Shown in pieces: positions 13,221-24,332 of a stretch of 64,000 bases of DNA (its first letter is position 1; each line of letters opens with the position of its first letter). Below the pieces are notes generated by a model. The model worked only from the letters and a program-made list of their open reading frames with translations, searched no databases and was not told the DNA's origin. Source of the stretch: Muscardinus avellanarius (Eukaryota > Chordata > Mammalia > Rodentia > Gliridae); the NCBI GenBank assembly GCA_963383645.1, contig OY726561.1, positions 32,268,056 to 32,332,055 on the forward strand. Reading direction: 5' to 3'. The position numbers were made by a program, and so were the translations under genes.

Positions 13221-13490
13221 TATAGTGGAAATTGGAACTCTAAGATCCCAGATACACATTGCAGTTGGACAATCAAAGAACAATTGAGTGATTTTCTGTA
13301 TAGTATGATTCAGGAATATCAGAATTTAACCAGGGTCTAGGGTACATAATGCAGGTTCAAAAATTTAAGCAGGGTTCAAGAATTTATTTATTTTTTTTTA
13401 AGTTTTAAATATGTGGAAACTCAGTCTTTATTATTTTTCTGATGTGCTTGGCATCTTTAATGATGTTATCACTTTCTTTTTTTTTTCCTT

Positions 13491-13561
13491 TTTTTATTGT
13501 TGTATTTGGGATTGAAAGCAAGGGCAATTTACCTAAGAGCTACACCCCTGGATCTTTCATG
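13491..13561 (-). mobile_element. ID-like SINE fragment inside the composite element's 3' segment
   Basis: The reverse complement gives a ggggtgtagctc A-box-like region and a caatccc B-box region followed by A-rich sequence. It lies between the inner poly(A) and the outer tail of the composite element. Confidence 0.6.
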
Positions 13562-13571
13562 TTTTTTTTTT

Positions 13572-13975
13572 AATAATTTATTTTTTAAATTGGTGTATTG
13601 TAGTCATATATCAATCACATTGGAGTACAAGACTTGAGAGGATATACAAGCACACATCATCCAATTAGCCCTCCTCCAGCCCCCATCCCATTCCCTCCCC
13701 CTCCCTCCATCCCACGCTTCTTTGGTGATTTACTTTGATACATTTGTTTATATACCTCCTGCGTTTTAAAGAGGCTCCATCCTCCAGTATTACATACCCT
13801 CTGATTGGTCACATTAGTTGCTTCACTATAGGGCCCTTTCTATAGCTCAACCTCTTCCTGTTGCCCTTTTCCTCCTAGTTATTGCTGATTAAGAGAAGCG
13901 TCTGATTTATATTTTCTGCAATATCTCTCTGTGCATGCTGCGTTGCAAGTACCAATCCCACTCTTGATGGTCCCA
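13572..13975 (-). mobile_element. L1-related 3' end of the composite element
   Basis: Bases 13588-13612 match the reverse complement of the L1 3' end at 13182-13206 with one difference in 25. Homology continues through the CT-rich cattccctccccc region and a tttgatacatttgttta-like block, as in the L1 3' ends at 36290 and 39130. This end probably recruits L1 reverse transcriptase. Confidence 0.65.
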
Positions 13976-15590
13976 GTAGTGGCCTGGCTACTCAGTGGAC
14001 TGATCCAGACCTCGCTAGCTCAAGCAGCGGCCTTGCCTCATGGGAGGCCCCAGTTATGGTCTCGCTGGCCCCTGCACCGGTCTAACCCCTAAGCGGGCTT
14101 CGGTTCCGGCCTTGGAGGCCGCAGGAGTGAACTTGCCTCACGCCAGGTTCCGATGCTGGCCATTGGCCCCTGCACCGGCCTAACCCCTTGGCAGGATTCC
14201 AATCCCGGCCTTGGAGGCCCCAGCACCGGACTAGCCTCATGGCAGGCTCCAATGGCAGCCTTGTTGGCCCCAGCACCGGCCTAACCCCTCGGCAGGTTCC
14301 GTTCCCGGCCTAGGAGGCCCCAGCACTGGCCATGTCTCACGGCAGGCTCTGATGCTGGCCTCACCTCACGGCAGGCTCCAATGCCGGCCTCGCTGGCCCC
14401 AGCACCAGTCTAACCCTTCGGCAGGTTGTTATCCTGGCCTCGGAGGCCCCAGTACCGGCCTTGCCTCAAGGTAGGCTCCGATCCCGGCTTCGGAGGCCTC
14501 AGCACCGGCCTTGCCTTATGGCAGGCTCCGATGCCGGCCTCGCTGGCCCCAGCACCGGCCTAACCCCTCGGCAGGCTCTTATCCCGGCCTCGGAGGCCCC
14601 AGTACCGGCCTTGCCTTACAGCAGGCTCCGATGTCAGCCTCGCTTGCCCTAGCACCGGCCTAACACCTCGGCAGGCTCTTATCCTGGCCTCGGAGGCCCC
14701 AGCACCGGCCATGCCTCACGGCAAGTTCCGATGCCGGCCTCACTGGCCCCAGCACTGGCCTAACCCCTCAGCAGGCTCTTATCCTGGCCTCAGAGGCCCC
14801 AGTACCAGCCTTGCCTCAAGGCAGGCTCCGATGCCAGCCTCACTGGCCTCAACACCGGCCTAACCCCTCGGCAGGCTCCGATCCCGGCCTTGGAGGCCCC
14901 AGCATTGGTCATGCCTCATGGCAGGCTCCGATGCCGGCCTCACTGGCCCCAGCACCGGCCTAACCACTTGGCAGGCTCTTATCCTGGCCTCAGAGGCCCC
15001 AGTACCGGCCTTGCCTCAAGGCAGGCTCCAATGCCAGCCTCGCTGGTCCCAGCACCAGCCTAACCCCTCGGCAGGCTCTTATCCTGGCCTCGGAGGCCCC
15101 AGCACCGGCCTTGCCTCACAGCAGGCTCCGATGCCGGCCACGCTGGCCCCAGCACCGGCCTAACCCTCAGCAGGCTCTTATCCCAGCCTTGGAGGCCCTA
15201 GTACAGGCCTTGTCTCATGGCAGACTCCGATGCCGGCCTCACTGGCCCCAGCACCGGCCTAACCCCTCGGCAGGCTCTTATCCTGGCCTCGGAGGCCCCA
15301 GCACCGGCCTTGCCTCACAGCAGGCTCCGATGCCGGCCTTGCTGACCCCAGCACCGGCCTAACCCCTCAGCAGGTTCCGGACCCGACCTCGGAGGCCCCA
15401 GCACCAGCCTTGCCTCATGGCAGGCTCCAATGCTGGCCTCCCTGGCCCCAGCATTGGTCTAACCCCTCGGCAGGTTCCAATCCCGGCCATGGAGGCCTCA
15501 GTAGTGGCCTTGCCTCACAGCAAGCTCTGATGTCGGCCACTGGCCCCGGCGCCCGCCTAACCCCTCAGCAGGTTCCGATCACTGTCTCTG
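13975..15590 (-). repeat. VNTR of alternating 50-bp half-units (100-bp dimers)
   Basis: GC-rich tandem array. Half-unit A carries gctccgatgccggcctcgc and ends taacccctcg. Half-unit B carries cttatcccggcctcggagg and ends ttgcctca. The A-end phrase recurs near 14561, 14661, 14761, 14861, 14961, 15060, 15160, 15260, 15360, 15460 and 15558, i.e. every 100 bases. The 5'-most copies (14083-14561) have irregular 98-150-base spacing. There are about 15 dimers. Open frames across it are by-products of the repeat. Confidence 0.95.
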
Positions 15591-15594
15591 TGGT

Positions 15595-16139
15595 TATTAT
15601 TTCAAAGGTTCCAGGTGTAATGTATCAGATCTCTGCCTCCCCTGAGTATTGGCCATTGGCATTGCCACTGCCTCCACCGTTTCAAATCCTTCCCAGGCTC
15701 TTTTTCCACTCTGAATGTTGTCCAGTGTTCCTAAGCATGCGTGATGGTAGCATTCGACATTTGGTGTAATTTCTCGAAAAAAATAAAGTTGGTAGGATCT
15801 GATTTCTGCTTCTCCTGAATACAAGTCTCCACCACCATCGCGGAGAACTCTTTCAACACCACATTTCTCCTTGGACTTTGCTAAACTCTCTCCTTACAGG
15901 TGATGTTTGAGATTCTTAAAAATATAGAGAAATAGCAGTCCTCTTTCACGGCGAATTTTTCCATAAGTTCCAGTGCATTTAGATAAGTTTTGCCTGCATC
16001 TCCAGTGTCCTGGCATCCATAACGGCTTTCTTACCTCCTCTCCGATATTTTTCTTTTTCTTTTTCTGTTCCTTTTTTTTTTTTTTTTTTAATAGAAGACA
16101 GTATATGTGGTTTGAGGAGGTAGTGGGATTAGGCACTCA
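15595..16139 (-). other. Unclassified unique segment of the composite element
   Basis: Non-repetitive sequence between the VNTR and the 5' monomers. On the minus strand it holds a 75-codon open frame (15824-15597) and an 80-codon frame with a lysine run (16136-15894). Neither resembles a protein I know. Two pieces (15606-15680 and 15784-15843) look like diverged copies of each other. An A-run (T on +) of about 19 bases lies at 16073-16091. Confidence 0.5.
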
Positions 16140-16445
16140 GTAGCACTGTAACCCTGTCGGTTTCCCCATGGGTCCAGAGTGATCTGCCCTTCTCCGCCTG
16201 GGGCCAAGGGTCCCAAGACCCGGGCCCCAGCTGGCGTGTTCCTCGCGACACCTGCCCGGAACCCAGGGTACTGAGCCCAGTTTCTCCAGGGGTCTGGCGT
16301 GTTACGCGCTTTTCGGCCCAGGGCCCAGAGTCCTGCGACCCGGGCCCCATCTGGCGTGCCCCGCTCGCGACCCCTGCCCAGAACCCAGCGTCTTACTGGG
16401 CCCGGTTTCTTCAGGGGTCTGGCGTGCTACGCGCAGTTCGGCCCC
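16140..16445 (-). promoter_or_regulatory. CpG-rich tandem monomers, putative promoter of the composite element
   Basis: Two full monomers and one partial. The phrase gacccgggcccca occurs at 16217 and 16337, and ggggtctggcgtg near 16289 and 16413, giving a 120-125-base period. High GC and CpG contrast sharply with the surrounding AT-rich intron. Tandem 5' monomers serve as promoters in mouse L1; the same role here is inference. Confidence 0.5.
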
Positions 16446-18175
16446 AGGGTTCAAGAATTTAAACTTGGTCTGGCGTATGTAATAAAGGCCTCATCCTAGA
16501 AACTGACTCTGTTGCTAGAATTCTGAATAACAGATTTCAGGGCAGCAATTTTAAAACTACCTTCCCAAGAAAAAAAAGGAAAGTCAAGGTTTAGAAAGAG
16601 GTGGGAAGGGGCAGGGAGGGGGATTAAACCTTGTGCAAATTTGAAACCTCAAACTAAGAAAACTTCAAAACATTGATTTCTTTTGCTAATAGAAATGTTT
16701 ATAGAATAATGAATCAACGTACTAAATAGAACTAAGACAATAGAAGACATTCCCCCCTCACTTGAGATAAACAAAAATTAAGTTGAATATTTCACTTAAA
16801 ATTTTACCAATTTAATTTTATTTCAAAAATATATTTAACTGAAATTATATTAAATTAAAGGACAAGGTGAAGGTTTATTTTTAAATTATTTCCATTATAT
16901 TATGAACCAATATGCTGCAGAAATATAAGAATAAATGCCTTTATAGTAGAATAGATATATATATTCTTAGGTTTTACAAGTGTTAGAACACTGAACACTA
17001 AGGAATTAATCACTATGTGTATTCAAATGAGTTTAAAAATTTAATTTTGTACAATCTATGACTAAATATATTAAGTTTCTAGTCAGTAAAATACTGATGA
17101 TATTTTAATAACATTTAAATATTATCAAATGTTTAAATAATATGTAAATATTTTAATATTTATTTTTAATACATAATAAAATTCTCTTATTATAAACCTG
17201 TCAAAGTAGCAAAGTTTATACTTAAGTGAGCATTAACTATTCTTTCATTAGGAACACAGATTTCAAATGTACATCATGGAAATATGATACAAGAATTACT
17301 ATTCTGGAAAAGTTTCAGGAACTTACTCTTTTCAGAAACAAATTTTATGGACTCTGGCATATGTATTCACATGTGGATTATATGATAAATACTATGGAAA
17401 AAAAAGTACTGTGAATACAATACAAATGTAGGTGTATATAATAATTTTATAGTAACATATTTCCACATACCCAAAGAAAATATGACCTCAAATTTGGTTT
17501 CTATGTGAAGTAAAAGTTAGCTACTTTCATTATCTAAAATGATTTCCCACCACTTTATATTTATATACATGTGTATGTGTGTGTAGATGTGTTTTGATCA
17601 ATGTTAAGATTTATTAGTGTCAATGTAAATATTAGATTAATTTTCATTTTAGTCAATATCTATAACTTGGGTTAGTTAACATTGTGAACTACTTCTGTGT
17701 AAGTTAATAGTTTCTTAAATGAAATATAAATTACCTAGATATGTACCTATATACTTTAGATATAAGTCATAATCACCATTTTATAATAGATTATATGAAA
17801 AACAGATTTTGATAGTCGTAAAGTATGTGTTTTAATCCACACCAAAATTCTATTTTCCACCAAAATCAAATTTTCAGAGTATTTTTTCACTATGTATTCT
17901 AAATTACTTATGACTGTTAGTTCTGATAGTAAGATATAAACTAAATGGCATAGTTTTAGATTCTATTATTCTTTCCTTAATATGCAAACACACATATGCG
18001 CACATACACTTATGAACATAAAATATAAAAGTTGGGCTTTAGAAAGTGTCATTTTTAAACACTTTAGAAGTCAAGAAAACAGATTGATCACTATTAAAAA
18101 AACTATCATTTAAAGAGTCTAATCACCTGAAAGGGTAATTTTGAATTTATCTTCTTGCACTTTCCAATCCTATAG

Positions 18176-18347
18176 ATCTGGTGTCTGGGAAATGAAACCC
18201 GGTTCCATATCAACAAAACTGTGGATGCGGCCATTCGCTCTGTAATAATTGGGGGATTATTCCCCGGTATTCAATACCGAGTAGAAGTAGCAGCAAGCAC
18301 CAGTGCGGGAGTCGGAGTAAAAAGTGACCCACAGCCAATAATAATTG
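18176..18347 (+). CDS. ROBO2: ROBO2 exon: second half of FN3 domain 3
   Basis: 172 nt, phase 0 in and phase 1 out, acceptor cctatag, donor gtgagt. It starts [15 protein letters not shown], giving two N-glycosylation sequons (NET and NKT), and carries the FN3 F-strand motif [13 protein letters not shown]. It ends [15 protein letters not shown]. Asp in KSDPQ replaces a Glu I remember in human. It completes the membrane-proximal FN3 domain, which in ROBO proteins packs near the metalloprotease-sensitive stalk. Confidence 0.97.
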
Positions 18348-19079
18348 GTGAGTATTGATCTGTGTGGTCTGTTTCGTAGTACTAGTCAATAACTACAAGG
18401 TAGGCTGTGTTGTGGAATCTGCTTCCTAAGCATGTATAAGTACTTAGGGTGGATAGGGAAGCATGCTTCCTATAAACAAATGACTGACTTGGAATTCTTA
18501 CAAAAATAATTGGTGCAGCCGTTTATGTTCTTAAGAGTCCCAAGATCTTAAAACTACAATCACTAAGAGTTTAAATAAATGCTGAAAGGTGATTAAATTT
18601 ACTTTTAATCAATAGTTTCACTGGTAAGTTTGTTGGCATTGAAATACAGATAATGAATAGTTACTGAAAAGAGTGCATTGTGACTCAAATCTGTATGCAT
18701 CCTTGTAGCCAGAAAAATGTCAAAACTTAAACAGAAACATGCCAAAAGAAACTTTGGAATCCAAATATATTATCCCAAGAAGAAATTCATATTAAATCTA
18801 AAACCATCATGGCATAAAATTGTTCCCTATCACCATGAATTATGTTTGTCTGTTCTGAAATGTATATAAATGGAATCATATAGAATATGATATTTTGTGT
18901 CTGGTTTCTTTCACCAAGTTTAATTTTTTTGAGATTCACCTATCTATATATTATGCAATTCATATATTTTATAGCTGAGCAGTATTCAATTGTATGAATA
19001 TGCCATATTTTGTTTATCTACTTTTCTTTTGAGAGAATGAACATTCTTGTGAAAGCCTTTTCGAGAACACGTTTTTAAT

Positions 19080-19307
19080 TTTTTTTATTTATTTTTATTT
19101 TTTTATTATCATTTTTATTTTGGTGGTACTGGGGTTCCTGGAAGCCCTTCTATCTCCAGGCTACACTCCCAGAACTATTTTTACATTTTTATTTGGAAAC
19201 AGGGTCTCCTAAGTCAACGCGCGCATCTGGCTTCTAACCTGCACGATCCTCCTGTCTCTGCCTCCCAAGCACGGGGATTACAAGCCTGCGCCACCACACC
19301 CGGCTAT
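19080..19307 (-). mobile_element. B1-ID SINE (short subfamily), antisense, inserted in L1
   Basis: T-rich tail, then ggtggtactggggttcctgg, the agggtctcctaag spacer of the short subfamily, and gggattacaag to cacacccggct at the 5' end of the element. Confidence 0.92.
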
Positions 19308-19641
19308 TTTTTTTTCCAAAGAAATACCTGGTTGCAAATTTTCTGGATCACAGGGTTGTAAAATTTGACTTTATAAGAAACTAATACACAATTTTCAGAT
19401 TGTGATAAAAAGTTACATTCCCCAGTAGCAAGGTTAAAAGGTTAAAGGAATTTCAGTTTTTCCACATTATCACCCACATTTGATGCTGCCAATGTTTATA
19501 ATTTTAGCATACTACCTTCTTGTTATTATAACTTGAATTTTATTTTATAAATAATGATGTTGAACAGGTTTGCATATGATTGTTGGCTTCTCATATTGTG
19601 GTTTGTATTGTAACTTGGCCAGCTCGCTTGCTCGCTCCGTG

Positions 19642-19642
<1 letters not shown>

Positions 19643-19708
<66 letters not shown>
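19643..19708. repeat. (TGTC)n(TC)n compound microsatellite
   Basis: About ten TGTC units followed by about twelve TC units, inside the antisense L1. Confidence 0.95.
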
Positions 19709-21186
19709 TTCTGTATTTTTAATTGTCTCTTATTACCGATTAGTAGGAGTTGTTTTACATTCTGATTACAATTATTTTTGTAAATATTTTATCCCAGCCC
19801 ATGGCTTCCTAGCTTCCTATTCATTTTCTTAATAGTGTATTTTGATGGTATATTAAATTTTAATGGACTAAAATTTATCAAACTTTTTCTTTCATATTTA
19901 TTACTTTCTAAGAAATTGTGGTCTACCTCTAGATGGTGTAGACATTTTCCTATACTTGTAATTTTAGTTTGTATCCTTAGGACTGTAATTCATCAAAGAT
20001 AATTACATATGGTTCAAGGATTGAGGCGTATGTATTTCTATATGTATATCAAATTGTATAGTGACCATTTATTGAAAATACTTTTTCCACCCAGTTAACC
20101 ATATATATGTGGATCCATTTTGTGTTCCCTATGTTTTATATTTGTTATATGCCAAACTATACTCTCTTGATTACTAAAGCTTATAGTAAAATTTGAAATT
20201 AGGCAATATGAAAACTTCATCATTTGTCCTGCAAAACTGTTTTGGCCCATATAGGCTTTATGCCTTTCCATCTGTTTTTCAAATCAACTTGTGAAGGAAA
20301 ACATGGTGGGACTATGATTAAAAATGTAGTGATTCTATCCACAAATTGGGTAAGCATTTCAATATTGATGGTTTCTGTTCAGGGACAGGTTATACCTCTT
20401 CATTACAGAAGACTTCTTTACTATTGCAGGAAAATATTTTATAGTTTTCTGTATATGGTCCTACATATGCCTTGTTAAAATGTTTTCTGATTTTTTGGTT
20501 TTTTTAATACTATCATAAATTTATTTTTGAAATCTCATTTTTAATTATTTTATTATATATGAAGTTAATATTATATTACCTTTTTATATTATGACTTTAC
20601 TAATTTCTCATACCCATTCTAATCGTTATGATATGCCTTTTTGAGTATATTGAGATAATATTTTTTCTCTGTTGTGTTAATGTGATTATTTCTATTGAAT
20701 GGTTCTCTAAGGTAAATCAACTGCATTCTTGGGATAAATCCCATTTAGTCATGATAAAGTTTCCTTGTTACAGATGTTGTTGGATCTGATTTACTGATAT
20801 TTGGTAAAGAATTTTGCATTTATGTCATGAAGGATATTGATCAGTAGTTTTTATTATTCTAATGTATTTATCAGATTTTGAAATCAGAATGTCTGGCTTT
20901 ACAGAAATTGTAGGAAGTAATCCTTCATCCTCTATATTCTTTAGAGGTTTTTATAGGGCTGCTTACCTCTTCCTTAAATATTTGCTAGAAGTCAGTAATG
21001 ATATCCATGCATACAGGTGATTGAATCATTTTATATACTAACAAGTGAAGATTTATTCAAAAAATGTATTATTTCTTCCTGTCTTGTTTGTGGTCAGTAG
21101 ATTTGAGGTTTGTATTTACCTATGAACTTGTCTAATTCATTTGTTCAATTATTGGCATTTCGTTGTTTGTAATATTTCCACATGAT

Positions 21187-21367
21187 CATTTTTTAACTGG
21201 TGGTGAACCCAGGGGTATTCCACTTCAGAGCTACACCCCAGCTCTAATTTTTATTTCTAAACCCTATCTTGCTAGGTTTCTGAGGGTCCTGTTAAACTGC
21301 TGTCCTCAAACCTACAATCCTCCTTTCTCATATTCCAAAGTACTGGGATTACATGTGTCACCATGCT
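21187..21367 (-). mobile_element. B1-ID SINE, antisense, diverged
   Basis: Recognisable by aactggtggtgaacccaggg, gagctacaccccagctct, aagtactgggattaca and the 5' end caccatgct. Confidence 0.85.
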
Positions 21368-21412
21368 TAAATTCCTTATGATCATTTTAATATATACAAA
21401 GTATATAGTAAT

Positions 21413-21840
21413 TATGTTAGTCAGCTTTTCATCTCTGTTACAAACACCTGAGGAAATCTTCTTGGAGAAGCAAAAATGTATTTTAGCATATGTTTTTAGA
21501 GGTTTGAATCCAGAGTTGCTTAGCTCCATTGCTTTTGGCCTGAGGTAAGACCCAACATCCTAGCAGAAGGGCAAAGCTGTTCACTTCATGGTAGCTACAA
21601 GATATAAAGAGAAGAAGGATCTAAGAACAAGATACAGTCTTCCCAGGAATACCCGCAAAGGCCATTTCCAGGAACTAGTTTCTATCCCTTCATTTCCCAC
21701 CACCTCCCTACAAAAATGCCATCAAATAATTAATACACTGATGGGGTCAGGCCCTCGTGACCCAATCATTATCCCAAAGTCTCCTATCTAAACATTACTT
21801 CATTGAGAACCAAGCCTTCAACATATGAACCTTTCAAGGA
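21413..21840 (-). mobile_element. MaLR-type (ERVL-MaLR) LTR remnant, antisense
   Basis: The collinear phrases ttagtcagcttttcatctct, aaacacctgagga, agcagaagggcaaagctg and ggggtcaggccctcgtgacc resemble the reverse complement of mammalian MaLR LTRs (MST/THE1/MLT1 group). The sequence is degraded and has no coding content. The family is from memory. Confidence 0.45.
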
Positions 21841-22192
21841 TTCTTCATGTCTAAATAATAATAGCACTGTCATTTATTTTATTCTTATATGCTGGGAATT
21901 GATACTGTATATATCTCTCTGTACCCTAATTTATGTCTGTTCAACTCTCTCTTTCCCTATCCCCTATTTTATTCAATCTTGATAATAATTACCTGATAAT
22001 ATGCTCTGTAGATTTAGTCCCACGGCCTTCCTAAATAACCTATATGAATATTTTATCATTTTTTCTATATTTTTTGCCTAGTCTTCTATTTGTTTATTAT
22101 GAGAATACACACCCTCCTACACTAGTTGTTTCTTCATAAGAAGAAATAGAAGTATCCAAGGAATTATTGATTTAATATATTATGTTTTCTGA

Positions 22193-22590
22193 AGGGCGTG
22201 GTGGCACGCACCTGTAATTCAAGTACTTGGGAGGCTGAGATAGGAGGACGGCAAGTTTGAGGCCAGTACAAGGCAACTTAGTGAGACTCTGTTTCAAAAT
22301 TAGAAAGAAAAGAAAATTATTAAAAGGAGTTAGGAGAGCTGGGCGTGGTGGTGCACACTTGTAATCCCAGCATTTGGGAGGCTGAGATGGGAGCATCTCA
22401 GTTTAAGGATAGCCTCATCTACTTAGTGAGGCCCTTTGCAACTCAGTGAAACCCTGTTTCAAAATAAAAGAATAAAAATAGGGCTGGGGTATAGCTTGCA
22501 GGTGGAATGCCCCTGGATTCCATCCCCAGTGCCAAAAAAAAAAAAAGTGTTGGGGGTATGAATGCCACTGAGTTCAATCCCTAGTACCAC
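22193..22590 (+). mobile_element. B1-ID SINE split by a second SINE
   Basis: The head is at 22193-22338 (agggcgtggtggcacgcacc ... ctctgtttcaaaatt) and the ID tail at 22546-22590 (gggggtatgaatgccactga, caatccctagtacc). The break falls within the ID part and is filled by the SINE at 22339-22545. Confidence 0.8.
22339..22545 (+). mobile_element. B1-ID SINE nested in another SINE
   Basis: Complete element from gctgggcgtggtggtgcaca to the ID tail ending atccccagtgcc and an A-run. It is less diverged than its host. Confidence 0.9.
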
Positions 22591-23164
22591 CATAAATAAA
22601 GAATGCTTTAAATTTCACTTGCTTTCTTTTATATTTTTTATTTTCCTCTGATATTTTCCAAAGGTTATTTCATTATAACTACATAAACTTTAATTCAAAA
22701 TAATATTGTAATCTTTTTATCTTTCAATGCCAATATTGTATCATAGTCTATGATTAGTTTTTCTGTTGATTTGCATTATTTTTAGTTACTATTATTTGCT
22801 TATTTTTACATTTCTGGTAATATTTTGTTATATACTGGACATTGTTAATAACATACTATAAATTTTTGTTATCTACTGAAGAATATTAGTTTTTATTCCT
22901 ACAATTTGTTGCTAATTACCATGACTTTGTCATATCTGGGTTTTTATATTATTACAGTTTGGACTGTTTATGTTTTCCCTTTTTATGGAAAAAACCTAGT
23001 TTGACAGATACCTCTAAGATAGAACCACTCTATAGTTTCAGTTTATCTTGTCTCCTAAATTAAATTCAAATGCTAATAACTAGGTTTCTGCAATGGATGA
23101 AGCATCCTTTATTATTCAGCTTTCTAGCTTTTGCTTTTATGAGATACTTGTAATTTTTTAAAAA

Positions 23165-23341
23165 TAGTACTGATAGTACTGCAGATAAAACCTAGGTACA
23201 TTCTACTTCTGAGCTACAACCCCAGCAACTCTGTTTTATTTTTTATTTTGAAACAGAATCTCACTAAGTTGTGAAGGCCTCACTAAGGTGCTGAAGCTGG
23301 CTGCAAACCTGCAATCCCTAGCCACAATATCCCAAGTAGAG
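23165..23341 (-). mobile_element. B1-ID SINE, antisense, old
   Basis: Diverged: aaaacctaggtacattctac, gagctacaaccccagca, gaatctcactaagttg and gaagctggctgcaaacctgc are preserved. Confidence 0.8.
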
Positions 23342-24257
23342 AACTTTGCAATCTTATTTCTATATGCATAGCAAAAATCCTACCTAGGTTTTAGGGATCA
23401 TTTTTTGCAGATTCAGAAATACCATTCTTCACTGGCCCCTCTTACACCTGATTCTCCCCTCAATATTTAGTCCCAGTGGAAGACCTGAACTCTCTTCTGG
23501 CACATCAAACCAATAAGATGTTTCCCTATAATACTTTCCCTATATCGAATGGCTAAAAGATATCTCTAAGGGGGAAAAAAAGAGCTCTTAAATGCAGATG
23601 TCCTCTAGTAGAGCTCCCTTACTATAAGAGCCAATTCTCTTTCCATTCATCCTGTTCTTACTACCTTGCAGGGCTTTTAATTAAAAAAATTAAAATATTT
23701 TTCTTCGAGTTTACATACTTTAAAAATATTTGTTCAGATTCAAAAAAGCCAATTCTACTCTTCTGTATTTTCTGAAATAAATATAAATGTGTATTGCCAA
23801 TTTCTGTATAATTGTTTTTAATGAAAAGCATTGTATATGAGCATATGTAGGGCTCAGTCATAACATTAAAATTTTTTACATTCCCTGAGTATTTTGTTTT
23901 ATATATTAAAAACATTGAAGGGAAGAAGTTAAAAGTATTGCCTTTTCTTTAAATTGCCTTCCCTTTCCTAATTAGTTGTTCAAACTGAATTAATTCCTTA
24001 ACCTGAGGGAAACCTATAATCTTGCCCTTCTGAGATTTTCTAAAATTGGAATAAGAAAGAAATACAGGTACACCCAAAAGGATTTAACTGGTATATCTGT
24101 ATATGCTAATTTATGTGTATACAAGTACATACATTTTATTTATACTGCTTAGGAATAAGCCATTAGTATTTCTCTTAAAAACTACATATGAATCATGGTT
24201 GAAAGGAATAGTTTTTGTAATAGCTTTTTTGGTTTTTACTACCTCTCTACCTAGCAT

Positions 24258-24332
24258 ATGTGTGTGTGTGTGGGTGTGTGTGTATTTGTGTGTATGCATG
24301 GGTGTGTGTGTGTATGTGTGTGTATGCATAAA
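24258..24332. repeat. Imperfect (GT)n with GTGTAT interruptions
   Basis: About 75 bases of GT with TAT and GCATG interruptions. Open frames on both strands here (repeated Cys/Val or His/Thr) are artefacts of the repeat. Confidence 0.9.

Larger units (their letters stand above)
13370..16461 (-). mobile_element. Composite VNTR retrotransposon (SVA-like architecture), with target-site duplications
   Basis: A 3.1-kb minus-strand insertion bounded by the same 17-mer, cagggttcaagaattta, at 13370-13386 and 16445-16461. Reading 5' to 3' on the minus strand: about 300 bp of CpG-rich tandem monomers (16445-16140); about 540 bp of unclassified sequence (16139-15595) with an internal A-run; a 1.6-kb VNTR with 100-bp period (15590-13975); an L1-like 3' end (about 13975-13572) and poly(A) (seen as T at 13562-13571); then an ID-like SINE, unique sequence and a second A-rich tail (13387-13400). 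The + strand junction AATTT/AAAC fits the L1 endonuclease preference. I do not recognise a named family. The SVA parallel is in layout only, not sequence. Confidence 0.75.
12699..18175 (+). other. ROBO2: ROBO2 intron splitting FN3-3
   Basis: A 5.5-kb intron with donor gtaggg and acceptor caatcctatag. It contains a sense L1 3' fragment (about 12822-13220) only about 125 bases after the donor, then the composite VNTR retrotransposon (13370-16461). The stretch 16500-18175 is very AT-rich with no repeat or gene I can name. Confidence 0.85.
18840..21180 (-). mobile_element. Old L1 (L1M-like) 3' half, antisense
   Basis: The + strand reads as reverse-complement L1. A 3'UTR block comes first (aaatggaatcatatagaata, gagcagtattcaattgtatg), then ORF2 remnants (cattcttgggataaatccca, ggtaaagaattttgcattta, cttgtctaattcatttgttc). 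It is interrupted by a SINE at 19080 and a TGTC/TC microsatellite at 19643. There is no intact frame. Confidence 0.75.

Noticed and set aside
13975..15590. Regular repeats with a CRISPR-like look
   Set aside because: Repeat and spacer are both repeated, the context is a mammalian intron, and the array lies inside a retrotransposon.
14461..15769. Several 60-120-codon Pro/Ala/Gly-rich open frames
   Set aside because: They are generated by the VNTR. The 50-bp unit is not a multiple of three, frames drift, and there are no flanking exon signals.
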